A DNA stretch of 34,265 nucleotides from a virus. Shown in pieces: positions 7,475 to 15,496 of this stretch. Location of the stretch: positions 1-34,265 of the IMG/VR virus record IMGVR_UViG_3300037961_004291. One strand, 5' to 3'. The notes under the pieces were generated by a model. That model ran no database searches and had not been told where the DNA came from. It saw only the letters and a list, made by a program, of their open reading frames with translations. The position numbers were made by a program, and so were the translations under genes. Every line of letters starts with the position of its first letter. Position 1 is the first letter of the stretch.

Positions 7475-9601
7475 ATGAACAATCTTGAAGTTAAGGGAAA
7501 TCTTGCAAAGCTTCTGGCTCAAGAAAACTTGATTGTTGAACATGCTCCTGTTGAGACTGCATCTTTTGATGTTGAAAAAAGACTTTTGACTCTTCCCAAC
7601 TGGAAGAAAGCTTCTAATGTTGTTTTTGATCTTCTTGTTTCGCATGAAGTTGGTCATGCACTGTATACTCCAAACGAAGATTGGACCGAAAAAGTTAGTT
7701 GCCCAATGTCTTATGTGAACATCGTAGAAGATGCCCGTATTGAAAAACTGATGAAACGTCGATATCAGGGTTTGTCTAAAACATTTTATAATGGATATAA
7801 AGAACTTAATGATGAAGATTTCTTTTGTATTGAAAAGGAAAATCTTCAAAAGATGAATTTTGCTGATCGAGTGAATCTTTGGTTTAAGGTTGGAAGTTAT
7901 GTCGATATTCCTGTAAAGAATGAAAAAGAGAAAGAAATCATTGACATGATTTGTCAATCTGAAACGTTTGATGAAGTGTTGTCTATTTCTGAACTTCTTT
8001 ATAACTTTTGCAAAACCAATAATAATGATAAAAAAGAAGTTTCTGTTCCATCTAATAAAAATGGGCAGACTGGATCTTCTGGTGTAGAAAATACTAATTC
8101 GGATAAAACTGATTCTGAAATTTCGGAGGAAAAAAATGAAGAAATCCATGAAACGGAATCATCAGATAATGATGATGTTGTAGAAGAAACCTCAGGAGCA
8201 GAAAATTCTTCAGGATCTATTGATCGGGTAAAAACTGATGAAAAGATGAATGAAGGGATGAAAGAATTTGTTGATACATATACAGATCGATCTGTATATC
8301 TTCAGATTCCTAAAATTGAATTGGATAAGTGTATTGTTCCTAATGAACAAGTTATTGAAGAATTGAATGAATGGTGGAACAAAGTTTATCCTGACCAAAA
8401 ACATTTTGATATTATTGATGAAAAATATACTCAATATAAAAATTCTTCTAAAAAAGAAGTTAATTATTTGGTAAAAGAATTTGAGTGTCGTAAGTCAGCC
8501 GATTCTTACGCTCGTGCCACTACTGCTCGTACTGGTATTCTGGATTGTACTAAACTTCATACTTATAAGTACAATGAGAATCTGTTCAAAAAAGTAACCG
8601 TCATTCCAGATGGAAAATCTCATGGACTAATTTTTGTTTTGGATTGGTCTGGATCCATGTCAGAAGTTCTTTTGGATACGGCAAAACAACTACTTAGTCT
8701 TGTTTGGTTTTGTAAAAAAACAAACATTCCTTTTGATGTATTTGCTTTTACTAATTCTTTTTATTGCCAAACGAATGATCAAGAAGACGATTTACTTCCT
8801 AGTCGGTTTAAAAAAGGTTTGTTTGATAGAAAAGCAAATGAAATTTATTTTGATAAAAACTTTAGGATGATTCAAGTTCTTACAAGTGATTGTAAGAAAA
8901 ATAAATTTGATGATATGTGTAAGACGTTCTGGCGTCTAGTTTATTCTTGCATTTGTTACTATGCTCCTGAAGTTGCACCTTCTTATCAACTTAGTGGAAC
9001 TCCACTAAATGAATCTATTATTTGTTTGAACGAAATTATTCCCAACTTTGTTAAAAAGAGAAAGGTACAGAAAGTTCAGTGTGTAATTTTGACAGATGGC
9101 GAGTCTAACGCTATTGGATATAATCGACCTTTTGAATATCAGGGGGAAACTGGTCTAGGAGTTGGTATTGTTAATGGCGCAAATTCTTACTTGCGAGACA
9201 GAAAACTGGGGACCACTTACAAATTTGGAAGAGGTTACGACAAACAAGTAAAATGTTTACTTTCAAATATCAAAGACCGTTTTTCGGACGTTAATTTTAT
9301 TGGGATACGAATTTGTAATGGTGGAGAATTCGGTAGATTTTGTTCACTTTGGACAGATTATAGTTCTCTTGAATTGGATAAAACCAAAACTATTTGGAAG
9401 AAAAATAAATCTGTTTCTTTGAATGTTGAAGGGTTTACCAAATACATTGCTATATCATCAAATTCTCTTCAAACTGATGTTGAATTCAAAGTATCTGATG
9501 ATGCATCAAAATCTCAAATTAAAAATGCATTTAAGAAATCTTTGATTGGTTCTAAATTGAATAAAAAAATTCTTAGTGAATTTGTCGAAATGATCGCGTG
9601 A
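7475..9601 (+). CDS. CobT-like VWA protein with zincin HEXXH motif
   Basis: A 708-residue protein. The N-terminal part has S-H-E-V-G-H-A-L-Y-T near residue 57, an HEXXH zinc-metallopeptidase-type motif, followed by V-E-D-A-R-I-E, a plausible third ligand region. Residues about 190-255 are a Ser/Glu/Asp-rich linker. The C-terminal half is a VWA domain with the MIDAS motif D-W-S-G-S-M (about residue 390), later S-G-T-P-L-N-E-S and L-T-D-G-E-S. This is the layout of CobT-type cobaltochelatase subunits and of MoxR-partner VWA proteins. It is followed by the AAA+ CobS-like gene, its expected partner. Whether it acts in B12 synthesis or in protein remodelling is unresolved; no CobN is seen here. 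Confidence 0.8.
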   Translation: MNNLEVKGNLAKLLAQENLIVEHAPVETASFDVEKRLLTLPNWKKASNVVFDLLVSHEVGHALYTPNEDWTEKVSCPMSYVNIVEDARIEKLMKRRYQGLSKTFYNGYKELNDEDFFCIEKENLQKMNFADRVNLWFKVGSYVDIPVKNEKEKEIIDMICQSETFDEVLSISELLYNFCKTNNNDKKEVSVPSNKNGQTGSSGVENTNSDKTDSEISEEKNEEIHETESSDNDDVVEETSGAENSSGSIDRVKTDEKMNEGMKEFVDTYTDRSVYLQIPKIELDKCIVPNEQVIEELNEWWNKVYPDQKHFDIIDEKYTQYKNSSKKEVNYLVKEFECRKSADSYARATTARTGILDCTKLHTYKYNENLFKKVTVIPDGKSHGLIFVLDWSGSMSEVLLDTAKQLLSLVWFCKKTNIPFDVFAFTNSFYCQTNDQEDDLLPSRFKKGLFDRKANEIYFDKNFRMIQVLTSDCKKNKFDDMCKTFWRLVYSCICYYAPEVAPSYQLSGTPLNESIICLNEIIPNFVKKRKVQKVQCVILTDGESNAIGYNRPFEYQGETGLGVGIVNGANSYLRDRKLGTTYKFGRGYDKQVKCLLSNIKDRFSDVNFIGIRICNGGEFGRFCSLWTDYSSLELDKTKTIWKKNKSVSLNVEGFTKYIAISSNSLQTDVEFKVSDDASKSQIKNAFKKSLIGSKLNKKILSEFVEMIA

Positions 9602-9673
9602 CACACTGATAAGTGGCACATGCAACCGAACAACCCCCCTATTTTGACCTATAATAACGAAGTAATCAAAACA

Positions 9674-10807
9674 ATGACAATGAGTCTTTCCACTGAATAC
9701 GTTCTTTCTTCTCTGAAAAATTTGTATGGCAACAGTGTGAGTTCTGCTGATATTCGTGCTTGGTGTGCAATGAGTGGTTCTAGTTATCAAACCATCACGA
9801 ACAAACTGACTGATTTCAAAACTGGTCGTGGTAAGTGGAATCTGGAAGTAACCAAAGAGACTGTTAAGGATCTCGAAATGACTTATACTGCTCCTGCAGC
9901 AATGCCTGCTATTCAACAAAACCTTGTTCCTCAAAAAGATGATACCTTCGTCAAGTTTGGCAATTTTGGTGATATTAAAAAAATTATTCAGTCCCGTCTA
10001 TTCTACCCTACGTTTATCACGGGTCTCTCGGGTAATGGTAAAACGTTTTCTGTCGAACAAGCGTGTGCTCAACTCGGACGAGAACTCATCCGTGTAAACA
10101 TTACTATTGAAACAGATGAAGATGATCTCATTGGTGGATTCCGTCTCGTCAATGGTGAAACCGTTTGGCACAATGGTCCGGTCATCGAAGCCTTGGAGCG
10201 CGGTGCGATTCTATTGCTTGACGAGGTTGACCTGGCTTCCAACAAGATTCTTTGCCTTCAATCAATCCTTGAAGGAAAAGGAGTTTTCTTGAAAAAAATT
10301 GGCAAACATGTCACGCCAAAAAATGGTTTTAATGTGATTGCTACTGCAAACACTAAGGGTAAAGGTTCTGATGATGGTCGTTTCATTGGTACTAATGTAT
10401 TGAATGAAGCATTCCTTGAACGCTTCCCTGTCACTTTTGAACAAGAATATCCAACTCCTGCAAATGAAGTTAGGATTTTGGATAAAGTTGCACAATCTCT
10501 TGACGTGAATGATGAAAACTTTTGCAAACGTCTTTGTGATTGGGCCGATATTATTCGTAAAACTTTCTATGATGGTGGTATTGAAGAAATTATCTCCACC
10601 CGTCGTCTTGTTCATATAATTCGAGCCTATGCTATTTTCAACGATAAAGCAAAAGCTATTCAAGTTTGTGTAAACCGATTTGATGATGAGACTAAACAGT
10701 CATTCATGGATCTCTATGATAAGGTTGATGCAGATTTCAATCTCCCTGCTCTTGACGAAGATATGTTGAAAGAATATCAACCTGTTGACCCCGAAGATAT
10801 CATCTGA
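9674..10807 (+). CDS. cobS: CobS-like AAA+ ATPase (MoxR type)
   Basis: A 377-residue ATPase from the ATG at 9674. An upstream ATG at 9620 adds 18 residues of low-complexity sequence and is less likely. An N-terminal helical domain holds L-Y-G-N-S-V-S-S-A-D-I-R-A-W-C. Walker A is G-L-S-G-N-G-K-T-F (about residue 117), Walker B is I-L-L-L-D-E-V-D-L (about 180), then sensor 1 I-A-T-A-N-T and L-E-R-F. CobS is the ATPase subunit of aerobic cobaltochelatase and is a known cyanophage auxiliary gene. Residues match the MoxR/CobS clade. The VWA partner lies directly upstream. A strong promoter for the next operon is embedded in its last 25 nt. Confidence 0.88.
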   Translation: MTMSLSTEYVLSSLKNLYGNSVSSADIRAWCAMSGSSYQTITNKLTDFKTGRGKWNLEVTKETVKDLEMTYTAPAAMPAIQQNLVPQKDDTFVKFGNFGDIKKIIQSRLFYPTFITGLSGNGKTFSVEQACAQLGRELIRVNITIETDEDDLIGGFRLVNGETVWHNGPVIEALERGAILLLDEVDLASNKILCLQSILEGKGVFLKKIGKHVTPKNGFNVIATANTKGKGSDDGRFIGTNVLNEAFLERFPVTFEQEYPTPANEVRILDKVAQSLDVNDENFCKRLCDWADIIRKTFYDGGIEEIISTRRLVHIIRAYAIFNDKAKAIQVCVNRFDDETKQSFMDLYDKVDADFNLPALDEDMLKEYQPVDPEDII

Positions 10808-10813
10808 TATAAT
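10785..10813 (+). promoter_or_regulatory. Sigma-70-type promoter for the gp45 operon
   Basis: TTGACC (10785-10790), a 17-nt spacer and TATAAT (10808-10813), overlapping the end of cobS. It lies 32 nt before the ATG at 10845 and would drive the DUF3310-gp45-speD-gp44 run. This is close to the consensus host promoter. Confidence 0.78.
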
Positions 10814-10844
10814 AAAACTATAGCAACTCCTGTGCAATGAAATT

Positions 10845-11372
10845 ATGACTGACAATTTTGAGAGTAGTTATGAGGATGGTTTGGATGGAGGATATCGATT
10901 CAATCTTTCTGATTTTCCTGTAACCATCTCTGGTGGTGAGGGAACGGATACCATCAACTGTTATGGCGCTAATGATGTTCTTGGTGCTTTCAATTATGGA
11001 ACACATGTCTCAGATACGATTAGTTTTGATTCTAGAGACAAAATTGATCTGAATCTTGATGCTACTTCTAAAAATGGTTTTTGGAAGTATGAAGAAGATA
11101 AAACTATGAAAGAGGTTCGTGACTACCTTTCTTCAACATATAAGTCACATTATACATCTCAAGATTCTAAAACTCAAACTCTTGATTTGATTGAAGGTAT
11201 TGGTGATGCAGAACCATTCTGCAGATCTAACGCAATCAAATACCTGTCTCGATTTGGTAAGAAGAATGGAAAGTCCAAACAGGACATTCTAAAAGCAATT
11301 CACTATTGCATTCTTCTTTATCACTTCTCTGGCCTTCACAATGAAACTACGCAACCCTATGAAACTTTCTGA
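10845..11372 (+). CDS. DUF3310-like protein
   Basis: A 175-residue protein. The C-terminal 60 residues match the DUF3310 pattern: C-R-S-N-A-I-K-Y-L-S-R-F-G-K-K-N-G-K-S-K near residue 126-145, then D-I-L-K-A-I-H-Y-C-I-L-L-Y. This short domain occurs in many phages and is sometimes labelled a nucleotide kinase-like protein, without firm function. The N-terminal half is acidic and Gly-rich (D-G-L-D-G-G-Y-R-F, S-G-G-E-G-T-D-T) and not recognised. It is the first gene after a strong sigma-70-type promoter, and its end overlaps the region of the gp45 start. Confidence 0.75.
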   Translation: MTDNFESSYEDGLDGGYRFNLSDFPVTISGGEGTDTINCYGANDVLGAFNYGTHVSDTISFDSRDKIDLNLDATSKNGFWKYEEDKTMKEVRDYLSSTYKSHYTSQDSKTQTLDLIEGIGDAEPFCRSNAIKYLSRFGKKNGKSKQDILKAIHYCILLYHFSGLHNETTQPYETF

Positions 11373-12027
11373 AGAAACTAACAATATTCTCAAAAACTTT
11401 GGATCGATTAACCAATCGATTATGGTCAAAGAAGGTAATGTTCTTCGCACTATTTCTGTGATGAAGAATATTCTTGCCGAAGCGAGAGTTACGGAGAGTT
11501 TTCCTCGCGACTTTGGTATCTACGATCTTAATAAACTTCTTCGTATTCATGAACTTTACAAGAATCCCAGCTGGGATTTTGCTAATGAAAGTTATCTGCT
11601 TGTGAAGGAAGATCGTAGTAGTTATAAATTTGGATTCTCTGATCCAAATGTCATTGTTTCTCCTCCTGATAAAGAAATTAGTCTTCCTAGCGAAGACGCT
11701 AAGTTTATTCTTGAGAAAGAAGATCTCAACAAACTTCTGAAAATCTCTTATACTGGTCAACTTCCTGACCTTTCTGCTATTGGTGATGGAAGTACAATTC
11801 GCATGGTTGCTAGAGATAAAAAGAATCCCAATTCTGATGCAGGTGATATTGTAGTTGGAACAACTGATGCAACTTTTGAATTCAATTTCAAAGTTGAAAA
11901 TATTAAACTTGTTCCTGGAAACTATGAAGTTGTGATTTCTTCAAAACTTCTTTCTAAGTTTAGTAATCAAGATCAACCGATTCATTATTACATTGCTCTG
12001 GAACCCGATTCTACTTATTCTGGATGA
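11359..12027 (+). CDS. gp45: Sliding clamp gp45
   Basis: A 222-residue protein from the ATG at 11359, which gives M-K-L-S-E-E-T-N-N-I-L-K-N-F, aligned with T4 gp45 M-K-L-S-K-D-T-x-x-L-L-K-N-F. An ATG at 11341 adds six residues. Other shared points: F-G-I-Y-D-L-N-K-L-L, L-V-P-G-N-Y-E-V-V-I-S-S-K and the C-terminal Y-I-A-L-E-P-D-S-T. The trimeric clamp tethers gp43 to DNA and is also the coactivator for gp55-dependent late transcription. It overlaps the preceding gene by 14 nt and speD by 4 nt. Confidence 0.93.
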   Translation: MKLSEETNNILKNFGSINQSIMVKEGNVLRTISVMKNILAEARVTESFPRDFGIYDLNKLLRIHELYKNPSWDFANESYLLVKEDRSSYKFGFSDPNVIVSPPDKEISLPSEDAKFILEKEDLNKLLKISYTGQLPDLSAIGDGSTIRMVARDKKNPNSDAGDIVVGTTDATFEFNFKVENIKLVPGNYEVVISSKLLSKFSNQDQPIHYYIALEPDSTYSG

Positions 12028-12359
12028 GACATATTCTTTTTACTCTTAAGGGTTGTCCGTTTGAACTCCTTGATGACAAAGAGTTCATTCGGATGCTTTT
12101 ATACAAAGCAACTCAAGAGGCTAAATCAACCCTCTTGAATCTAGCAGTGCATAAGTTTGATCCTCAGGGTGTAACAGGCATTGCTATGCTTGCAGAATCC
12201 CATATCAGTATTCACACATGGCCTGAGAAGGGTATGGCTGTATGTGACGTTTTTACTTGTGGGGATACCGCAGAACCAGAAAAAGCGGTAGAATATATGC
12301 AAGATCAATTGAAGGCAACTGATATTGTTTCTAATAAATTTGAACGTCCTTTAGAATGA
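12024..12359 (+). CDS. speD: S-adenosylmethionine decarboxylase proenzyme
   Basis: A 111-residue bacterial-type AdoMetDC. The self-processing site E-S-H-I-S-I-H-T-W-P-E lies at residues 58-68: Ser59 would become the pyruvoyl group after cleavage following Glu58. His64 and Cys79 (F-T-C-G-D) are the expected catalytic residues. The enzyme makes decarboxylated AdoMet for spermidine synthesis and is a known cyanophage auxiliary gene. It overlaps gp45 and the next gene by 4 nt each (ATGA), so it is part of the replication operon. All key residues are present, so it should be active. Confidence 0.93.
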   Translation: MRHILFTLKGCPFELLDDKEFIRMLLYKATQEAKSTLLNLAVHKFDPQGVTGIAMLAESHISIHTWPEKGMAVCDVFTCGDTAEPEKAVEYMQDQLKATDIVSNKFERPLE

Positions 12360-12883
12360 ACATCTTCGTTACTGACCCCGATCCTTGGAAGTCTGCTAGA
12401 GTTCTTCCCGACAAACATATTGTCAAGATGCCTCTAGAGACTTGTCAGATGCTTGCTATTGTATGCTCTGACAAATGGGGTCACGGTTTTGGTACTCTTC
12501 CTAAGGCAGATGGTACACCCTATGCCACTGAGAAGGGTGCTTTTCGTAATCACCCATGTACCATTTGGGCAAACTCCTTTGTAAATAATTGGAGGTGGTT
12601 ACTTGCTCATGGATTTGCTCTGTGTAATGAATATTCATTGAGGTATGGTAAACCGCATACCTGTTTCAATACACTTCAAGCAGCAAATGAAATTCTTCCG
12701 TGTGCAGATCCACAAGGTCGCAGTGGTAAAGGACCAACACCTTTTGTATTTGCAGGCCCTGATGAATTTAAGTATGATACAAGTATTGATATATTTACTG
12801 CATACAAAAAATACATTTCTAGCAAACCATGGGTAAAAAACAACTATCTAAGGATACCAAGCAGAAAACCGGATTGGGTTTAA
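12356..12883 (+). CDS. Conserved phage protein with DKHxVKMxLE motif
   Basis: A 175-residue protein of a family I recognise from T4-like phages but cannot name a function for. Conserved-looking blocks: P-D-K-H-I-V-K-M-P-L-E-T-C-Q-M-L (residues 18-33), N-H-P-C-T-I-W-A (about 65-72), N-W-R-W-L-L-A-H-G-F-A-L-C-N-E-Y-S-L-R-Y-G-K, and a late P-x-P-F-V-F-A-G-P-D-E-F. The His, Cys and Asp pattern hints at an enzyme. It is fused into the operon by ATGA overlap with speD, and its end overlaps the following small membrane gene. Confidence 0.7.
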   Translation: MNIFVTDPDPWKSARVLPDKHIVKMPLETCQMLAIVCSDKWGHGFGTLPKADGTPYATEKGAFRNHPCTIWANSFVNNWRWLLAHGFALCNEYSLRYGKPHTCFNTLQAANEILPCADPQGRSGKGPTPFVFAGPDEFKYDTSIDIFTAYKKYISSKPWVKNNYLRIPSRKPDWV

Positions 12884-12993
12884 TCCCGTTCAGTATCTGT
12901 ATTCTTAGCACACTCTGTGTTATAATTGCAGGGTACTTCCATGGTCACATGAATATTGGTGCCGTGTGGCATAATTTGCATAACTTTAATTGA
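12829..12993 (+). CDS. Small single-pass membrane protein
   Basis: A 54-residue ORF overlapping the preceding gene by 55 nt. It has a basic N-terminus (M-G-K-K-Q-L-S-K-D-T-K-Q-K), one hydrophobic helix (about residues 17-37) and a His/Asn-rich tail (H-G-H-M, V-W-H-N-L-H-N). The positive-inside layout supports a real inner-membrane or thylakoid protein. Its stop is 2 nt before the gp44 ATG, suggesting coupling. Function unknown. Confidence 0.6.
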   Translation: MGKKQLSKDTKQKTGLGLIPFSICILSTLCVIIAGYFHGHMNIGAVWHNLHNFN

Positions 12994-12995
12994 TT

Positions 12996-13937
12996 ATGAA
13001 TGAATTTCTTTGGGTAGAAAAGTATCGTCCACAGGCGATTGAAGATTGTATTCTCCCTGAAAGTATTAAAAAAACATTCCAGACATTTGTTGATAAAGGA
13101 GAGATTCCAAATCTTCTCCTTTGTGGATCTGCTGGTGTTGGCAAAACTACTGTTGCTAAAGCTTTATGTAAACAACTAGGAGTAGACTACTATGTCATTA
13201 ACGGATCCGATGAAGGACGTTTCCTTGATACTGTACGAAACCAAGCCAAAAACTTTGCTTCGACCGTATCACTTCAAGGAGTTGGTAAACCCAAGGTCAT
13301 CATTATCGATGAGGCTGATAACACAACCCATGATGTACAACTCTTACTTAGGGCGAATATCGAGGAGTTTTATGGCAATTGCAGATTCATCTTTACCTGT
13401 AACTACAAAAACAAAATCATCGAACCCCTCCATTCTCGATGTGCCGTTGTCGAATTCTCCATCAAGGGAAAAGAAAAGACAGTTATTGCGGGGAAATTTT
13501 TCAACCGTGTCAGGTCTATACTTGAGGGTGAAAATGTTGCGTATGATCCTAAAGTTGTTGCGGAACTAATCAATAAACACTTTCCTGATTGGAGGAGAGT
13601 GTTGAACGAGTTGCAACGTTACTCTGTTGGTGGCAAAATTGATTCTGGAATACTAGCATCTTTCTCTGACGTTAATATCAATGATCTCATTAAAAGTCTT
13701 AAGGAAAAAAACTTTTCGGAAGTTAGACATTGGGTCGTTAATAATTTGGACAATGATCCTAGTGTACTATTGCGTCGTGTTTATGATGCTTGTCATGAAT
13801 CCTTGGATGGTCCTTCTATTGCTGCCGCTGTTCTTATTATTGCTAAATACCAGTACCAAATTGCGTTTGTCGCAGATCAGGAGATTAATCTTTTGGCGGC
13901 GTTAACTGAAATTATGGTAGAATGTACTTTTAAATGA
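12996..13937 (+). CDS. gp44: Clamp loader large subunit gp44
   Basis: A 313-residue AAA+ ATPase (T4 gp44 319 aa). Start at ATG 12996, giving M-N-E-F-L-W-V-E-K-Y-R-P. Walker A C-G-S-A-G-V-G-K-T-T (about residue 45-54), then V-N-G-S-D-type I-N-G-S-D, Walker B I-I-I-D-E-A-D and the S-R-C motif with the arginine finger. The C-terminal collar helices follow. With gp62 it loads gp45 on primed DNA. gp62 is 1.7 kb downstream, separated by three or four small genes, whereas in T4 44 and 62 are adjacent. Confidence 0.94.
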   Translation: MNEFLWVEKYRPQAIEDCILPESIKKTFQTFVDKGEIPNLLLCGSAGVGKTTVAKALCKQLGVDYYVINGSDEGRFLDTVRNQAKNFASTVSLQGVGKPKVIIIDEADNTTHDVQLLLRANIEEFYGNCRFIFTCNYKNKIIEPLHSRCAVVEFSIKGKEKTVIAGKFFNRVRSILEGENVAYDPKVVAELINKHFPDWRRVLNELQRYSVGGKIDSGILASFSDVNINDLIKSLKEKNFSEVRHWVVNNLDNDPSVLLRRVYDACHESLDGPSIAAAVLIIAKYQYQIAFVADQEINLLAALTEIMVECTFK

Positions 13938-13955
13938 TTGGAAAAGGTGAATTAA

Positions 13956-14150
13956 ATGACAAAACTAAAAGCACAAGTTAAGTCTCGTTTCTATTATGTC
14001 TTCTGGGGAACTGCTACCGTAGCAGTTGTTTTAGGTCAACTTTATGTTGGCACTGGATATCGTCTTCTGCATAGTGGTATGCAAGAATTGCTAGATAAAG
14101 TTGATGGAGTACTTCTCCACACAGAACGACCAAACAATAACTATTTTTAA
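13956..14150 (+). CDS. Small single-pass membrane protein
   Basis: A 64-residue protein with a basic N-terminus (K-L-K-A-Q-V-K-S-R), a hydrophobic helix (residues about 12-33, Y-Y-V-F-W-G-T-A-T-V-A-V-V-L-G) and a soluble tail. A good ribosome-binding site (AAAGGTGA) lies before the ATG. No family function is known; similar small membrane proteins recur in cyanophage replication operons. The next gene starts 2 nt after its stop. Confidence 0.7.
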   Translation: MTKLKAQVKSRFYYVFWGTATVAVVLGQLYVGTGYRLLHSGMQELLDKVDGVLLHTERPNNNYF

Positions 14151-14152
14151 TT

Positions 14153-14446
14153 ATGATTGATGCAAAATTGTTACGTATCGTAACCGGCGAAGAAGTAATT
14201 GCTGAAATTATTTCTGAAGATGAAAATACTATTACCATTAAAAATGGACTGGTTGTTCTTCCAACAGCACAACAGTTTGGATTTGCTCCTTGGGCAAGTG
14301 TAATTGATACCGATAAACCAGAAATTACTCTCTCCAAAAATCATGTTGTTTATGTAGCTGAACTTAACCAGGATGTTAAAAAGAGGTATAATGAAGTGTA
14401 TGGGAGTAAATTAGTTACTCCAGACAAGAAGAAACTCATTGTGTGA
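14153..14446 (+). CDS. Sm-like small beta-barrel protein, paralogue 2
   Basis: A 97-residue protein with the Sm-like order of elements: L-L-R-I-V-T-G-E-E-V-I-A-E-I, N-T-I-T-I-K-N-G-L-V-V-L-P, a central A-P-W-A-S-V-I, I-T-L-S-K-N-H-V-V-Y-V-A-E-L, then a helix with K-K-R-Y-N-E-V-Y-G. It resembles the genes at 2832, 17317 and 17636. RNA binding is inferred from the fold only. It lies between clamp loader genes gp44 and gp62. Confidence 0.78.
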   Translation: MIDAKLLRIVTGEEVIAEIISEDENTITIKNGLVVLPTAQQFGFAPWASVIDTDKPEITLSKNHVVYVAELNQDVKKRYNEVYGSKLVTPDKKKLIV

Positions 14447-14452
14447 TATCGA

Positions 14453-15496
14453 ATGATTTTAAAAGAAGAAGATGCAATATATGCAGCTAACAAATTTATC
14501 GATTATTTTTCATCATTCAATAGAATTGATGACTATTTGAGATACGTTAAAGGTGATCGCGTGGAAGATGCTCGCGGTTGCCTTTTTGCTATTGAAGACG
14601 ATTTCTTTCAGTCTTTTGATATGAGTCCTAATGATATGGATTTTGAGATTCATATTGTTGATGATAAAACAAAGTGGAATAGTTGGACATTTTTTGAAAC
14701 TCTAAATCTCACGGCATCTAATGCGATTGAGACATCTATTCCTGGAAGAAATCATAAGTGGATTGTCATTGAAAAAAATACTGGTAGTATCGTCGGTGTT
14801 GTACGATTTGGTTCCCCTACCGTAAATTCAAAACCAAGAAATGATTATTTTGATAGAGTAGTTCCTCTCTCTGAAATTAATCAACACTTTGTTATGGGAT
14901 TCAATATTGTTCCTGTACAACCATTTGGATATAACTATCTTGGTGGTAAACTTCTTGCTCTTCTTGCTTGTTCTGACAGACTTAAAAGAGAGTTTGATAA
15001 TAAGTATGGAACTGAACTTAAATATTTTGAGACAACTTCTCTTTATGGAACAACCAAAGGTGTCTCAATGTATGACGGGTTAAAACCGTTTATGCGACAC
15101 ATTGGAGATACGGTAAGTGATTTTACCCCTCTTTTACATGATGATGTTTTCAAGGACTTAAACAGATGGTTCATCGAAAAGAACGACGGGACGGAACTAA
15201 TCAAAGCGGATGCATCGAGTCGCAAGTTGAAGATACAAACGAAGATGATATCAATCATCAAGAAAAGCTTACCTTCTCAAAAGGTTGTGGAATTCACAAC
15301 TGCGATTGCAAATGCAAAAAATCTGACTGAAAAGAAAAGATATTATTTCTCTCAATTTAATCATACTCCCGAGGAGGCTATTGAGTGGTGGAAGAAAAAA
15401 GCTACGAAGAGATATGAGAAACTTAAGTCCGAAGGAAGACTTAGGACAGAATTGGAACTTTGGAAAAAAGGATCTAATTTAGAAATTATTCGGTGA
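14453..15496 (+). CDS. Unknown protein with DruA/DUF4338-like layout
   Basis: A 347-residue protein conserved, as far as I recall, between the clamp-loader genes of T4-like cyanophages, with no established function. A central region has G-S-I-V-G-V-V-R-F-G-S-P (about residue 120-131), V-P-L-S-E-I-N, G-F-N-I-V-P-V-Q-P-F-G-Y-N-Y-L-G-G-K-L-L-A-L-L (about 148-170), a Y-G-T-x-L-K-Y-F-E-T-T-S-L-Y-G-T strand and M-Y-D-G-L-K-P-F. The order of these blocks resembles DUF4338 proteins such as Druantia DruA and other acyltransferase-like folds. The C-terminus is helical and Lys/Trp-rich. The fold call is tentative. Confidence 0.6.
   Translation: MILKEEDAIYAANKFIDYFSSFNRIDDYLRYVKGDRVEDARGCLFAIEDDFFQSFDMSPNDMDFEIHIVDDKTKWNSWTFFETLNLTASNAIETSIPGRNHKWIVIEKNTGSIVGVVRFGSPTVNSKPRNDYFDRVVPLSEINQHFVMGFNIVPVQPFGYNYLGGKLLALLACSDRLKREFDNKYGTELKYFETTSLYGTTKGVSMYDGLKPFMRHIGDTVSDFTPLLHDDVFKDLNRWFIEKNDGTELIKADASSRKLKIQTKMISIIKKSLPSQKVVEFTTAIANAKNLTEKKRYYFSQFNHTPEEAIEWWKKKATKRYEKLKSEGRLRTELELWKKGSNLEIIR

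Noticed and set aside
7445-8149. A long open frame on the - strand (234 codons)
   Set aside because: It lies opposite the CobT-like gene and its product is Phe/Ile/Arg/Asn-rich, as expected from the reverse of AT-rich coding sequence. There is no ribosome-binding site or domain.
8634-8870. A 78-codon + strand frame inside the CobT-like gene
   Set aside because: Fully nested in the VWA domain coding sequence; hydrophobic run comes from a frame shift of AT-rich codons.
9650-9655. TATAAT upstream of cobS
   Set aside because: No -35 element at 16-18 nt upstream. The nearby TTGACC directly abuts it and cannot serve as its -35.
11403-11420. Inverted repeat ATCGATT/AATCGAT near the gp45 start
   Set aside because: Inside the coding region, with no link to a start site or terminator; likely chance.
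12113-12138. 8-bp inverted repeat TCAAGAGG/CCTCTTGA in speD
   Set aside because: Within coding sequence, no T run; such hairpins are expected by chance in a window of this size.
12921-12926. TATAAT inside the small membrane gene before gp44
   Set aside because: No acceptable -35 box at suitable spacing, and it is within a coding sequence in a tight operon.
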